Origin: Candidatus Omnitrophota bacterium
GTDB taxonomy: Bacteria; Omnitrophota; Koll11; Tantalellales; Tantalellaceae
Reading direction: 5' to 3'
DNA length: 8,522 bases
NCBI GenBank assembly: GCA_015231715.1
Contig: JADGBB010000049.1
Coordinates: 1 to 8,522 of the forward strand
Below the pieces are notes generated by a model, which saw only the letters and a program-made list of their open reading frames with translations, made no database searches and was not told the origin of the DNA. A program made the position numbers and the translations under genes. This document shows, piece after piece, positions 7,601 to 8,522 of the stretch (the first letter of the stretch is position 1; the number at the start of each line of letters is the position of its first letter).

Positions 7601-8522
7601 AAATTAATGATAATCGCCGAACATCTTAAAGACCGCAAATATACGGCTGAAGAGATCGAAAGAACGTTTCCCGGAAAATATGATATTAAAGTTGTTGACG
7701 GGATCATTTCTATTGAGCAAGAATTTGCGGGTTTTGTGCCGGATGTAGTGATAGTTGATGAAATGATACACGGTGAAAGAGCAGTGGGGATAGTAGATTC
7801 CGCATTGTCAAAATATAATCCTGAGGCAGGCATGATCATTTTGAGTAAAGATCCGAAAGCATCCGAAACATCAAAGGAATTCAAAATATCCAAAAGGTTA
7901 TATGGCCATAGGCTTTTTGAGAACCATGAAATAATATTGTCTCTTAAGGGTACGAGTAAAGACGATAAAGCGATTGCCGCGGAAAAATTCGCGATGGAAT
8001 ATTCATCAAAAATATTCCGTAACATGGGAAAAACATCAATGAAAGATCAGCCTTTAACGATAAGGATCTGGGAAGGGTACCTTGAAACCGATAAAGACGG
8101 TTCGCTGAAAAATATGATACAGAGAAAGACGCGCGGCAGCGGGTACAGCATAGAATTTCTTTCGGCTGAAGAAATACATAAACTTGCCAAGGCCGGGGGG
8201 AAAGAAGTCAATATCCTTCCGTCAAGCGGGCTTGATGAGATAGAACGATCGGATCTCTCGGTAAAAGGTATGAATACTATGTTTATGGAGCTGGATAAAC
8301 ACAGTAAAATTTATGCCGGATCGAGTTTTATCAGGCTTGGATTAATTATCTATTTAGGGATAACGTATTATGAAAATGATGCCGGTGTTTTTAAAGAGTT
8401 GCTTGATCTTTTGGGAGATGAGAGAAATTTAACCCTTTCTTTAGAGAAAGTGAAAAACAATCCCGGAACAAATGCCATATGGCTCAACAGATCAATACCT
8501 TTTGATCCCGGCCAAATGACCA
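4637..8522 (+). CDS. Giant secreted-type protein with PEP-synthase-like ATP-binding domain and tandem receiver-like domains, 3' end outside the window
   Basis: The frame is open without a stop from the ATG at 4637 to the right edge (1295 full codons). The start is set by a signal peptide at the N-terminus and by AGGG just upstream. The order of parts is as follows: signal peptide (1-18); PPDK/PEP-synthase N-terminal ATP-binding domain (about 50-370); swivel-like segment (about 390-480) with H461 near the place of the phosphohistidine; an unrecognised stretch (480-660); and three receiver-like segments (about 668-815, 841-960, 989-1105). A C-terminal alpha/beta module starts near 1140 and resembles the end of gene 1. 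No PEP/pyruvate-binding TIM barrel is visible, so an ordinary PEP synthase or dikinase reaction is unlikely. A signal peptide ahead of domains that normally work in the cytoplasm is odd. If the C-terminal module matches that of gene 1, the stop should lie a short way past the window edge. Confidence 0.93.
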   Translation, partial: MKRTISIILCFIFLTIEAHPLGIWTPREGRISTSEARDMLYRMEFEKRLAPKYGGKLSWDIILNRVVERLGLDVSLPESAYFSMEDVWDVFVEGNKTLIEEGNRLVSEALKVDTDELTSEQIDKLKEILVKMKYPPELDFLVEHKCRFLKGPFIARSSGRYEDGYDKNLAGVFTSPVSSSASGAVREMLMDSVEKIWFHSKELSTLGAQVQITKKDGFGILLQSFKNFDSGGTLMSNYHGKASIECCFGDVKTAVSGIKANTAQFLFDKNTGEYEFDTSYVNYPYTFKVNDGDECKEFNIIQNKDKMIKIMERYPIIGGVRSPIDENMAFKLFQISAELEKEIGVPLDLEWGVKDGKLYIIQMRPIIGDKTAPLTVKDEKAFEGKKQVASTPIADGATSPQGFTGKMVLFGAGFTRNDIEKFDSFFGEEYILVADDLAPKIPNKTRAKVLVDPWNGAKQAHNIIKISDRIANDEFVYCNSPVLKKGLLGELYFLPVENMPGVWIADRPVTYFSTGLKAEFYVKDEDVEWAELQKTLNGRAKYDPEYLMFFDEICKGDKGPFAYVQDAIVTFGLGGFDELRKYFLPEQYGEPDIEKTVMSCTLKGEGDLESSLKSLKELESFINFPLMPSEEDNEIVTILKRGINRFFVDYNEYFSKKDEPVPEHDSYRVFMYECHPGRYEEMENKLKKIKHCGVVNIYDGNEASISRYQIKEGRAKIGPGSDGWIEFDKALQKVGYDVDVLVIHMGNIANVKRTAELILKVLKINPEAKIAVESAASRALREFLSFFNRADTKDVKTYETGSFDKIKELKEIQNLQKVWLNKNKEHLGINDGNMGKKEGPMNILVADDDAGVLSALCRQVNLSLSAKDFVLTKAGTADDIRKALRQKSYDLIIYDGQMLEGKKNLISELAQSDAALIMNSYWDRDEAAKILGPIIISATDSFLSKDDLENYDVAGEIEKAFSAWKRTMGKDEPVKDDKSSFESSDNREKLMIIAEHLKDRKYTAEEIERTFPGKYDIKVVDGIISIEQEFAGFVPDVVIVDEMIHGERAVGIVDSALSKYNPEAGMIILSKDPKASETSKEFKISKRLYGHRLFENHEIILSLKGTSKDDKAIAAEKFAMEYSSKIFRNMGKTSMKDQPLTIRIWEGYLETDKDGSLKNMIQRKTRGSGYSIEFLSAEEIHKLAKAGGKEVNILPSSGLDEIERSDLSVKGMNTMFMELDKHSKIYAGSSFIRLGLIIYLGITYYENDAGVFKELLDLLGDERNLTLSLEKVKNNPGTNAIWLNRSIPFDPGQMT
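4784..5746 (+). other. PPDK/PEP-synthase type ATP-binding domain within gene 2
   Basis: Residues 50-370 contain the landmarks of the pyruvate phosphate dikinase N-terminal domain. YGGK (K56) matches the Gly-Gly-Lys ATP-binding motif, and LPESAYFSMEDVWDVFVE fits the segment after it. IARSSGRYEDG (R156) matches the RSSxxxED motif, followed by NLAGVFTS. DLEWGVKDGKLYIIQMRPI (E350, Q362, R364) matches the closing DIEWxxDG..IxQxRP signature. In the clostridial dikinase the equivalent Lys, Arg, Glu, Gln and Arg contact ATP, so nucleotide binding looks possible here. The middle of the domain is divergent: the SGV.FT region of PEP synthase is replaced by a segment with GGTLMSNYHG. Confidence 0.85.
6638..7951 (+). 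other. Three tandem receiver-like segments within gene 2
   Basis: The middle segment (841-960) has a complete response-regulator set: the NILVADDDAG acidic cluster (D847-D849), the phosphoacceptor D895 in YDLIIYDGQM, S920 in LIMNS, and K945 in SFLSK. Their spacing is close to that of CheY. The segment before it (668-815) starts RVFMYECHPG and has H744 in DVDVLVIHM where the phosphoacceptor Asp should be, so it is probably a dead receiver. The segment after it (989-1105) keeps D1041 in PDVVIVDEM and S1070 in IILSK but lacks the acidic pair at its first strand. No histidine kinase, DNA-binding or other classical output domain follows. The middle call is good; the flanking two rest on spacing and strand pattern only. 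Confidence 0.65.

Noticed and set aside
7486..8025. A 179-codon open frame on the minus strand
   Set aside because: It lies wholly inside gene 2, whose frame shows clear domain motifs. The reverse translation is Ser- and Leu-rich without motifs, as expected of a shadow frame.

Overview
The window is almost entirely coding and holds two very large genes in tandem on the + strand, both cut by the window edges. Gene 1 (3..4628, at least 1541 residues) is open to the left edge. Gene 2 (4637..8522, at least 1295 residues) is open to the right edge. Only 8 bases separate them. No tRNA, rRNA, CRISPR array, insertion sequence, terminator or promoter could be recognised.

Gene 1 is a giant multidomain protein. 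It has a long, unrecognised, charged helical N-terminal part, then a radical SAM domain with a clear CxxxCxxC cluster and a SEPL motif. A charged helical insertion follows inside that domain. Further on is a domain resembling the arginase-like UPF0489 / peptide-arginase group (H, DxxxHxD and DMD motifs), then a C-terminal alpha/beta module. Gene 2 begins with a probable Sec signal peptide, followed by a pyruvate phosphate dikinase / PEP synthase type ATP-binding domain with its expected key residues. Next come a degenerate phosphohistidine-swivel-like segment, three receiver-like segments (only the middle one with a full catalytic set), and a C-terminal module that looks distantly related to the end of gene 1.

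Giant, lysine- and glutamate-rich proteins that combine divergent PEP-synthase, radical SAM, arginase-like and receiver domains recall, from general knowledge, uncultured PVC-group bacteria, particularly Candidatus Omnitrophota. This is an impression from architecture and style, not a search result; I hold it at about even odds. Base composition looks moderately AT-rich by eye.

The tight spacing, a Shine-Dalgarno-like AGGG overlapping the stop of gene 1, and the shared C-terminal module suggest that the two proteins are co-expressed and belong to one functional or evolutionary group. A pathway cannot be assigned. Two speculative ideas are given as findings: a peptide-modifying role for gene 1, and an ATP to His to Asp phosphotransfer chain within gene 2.
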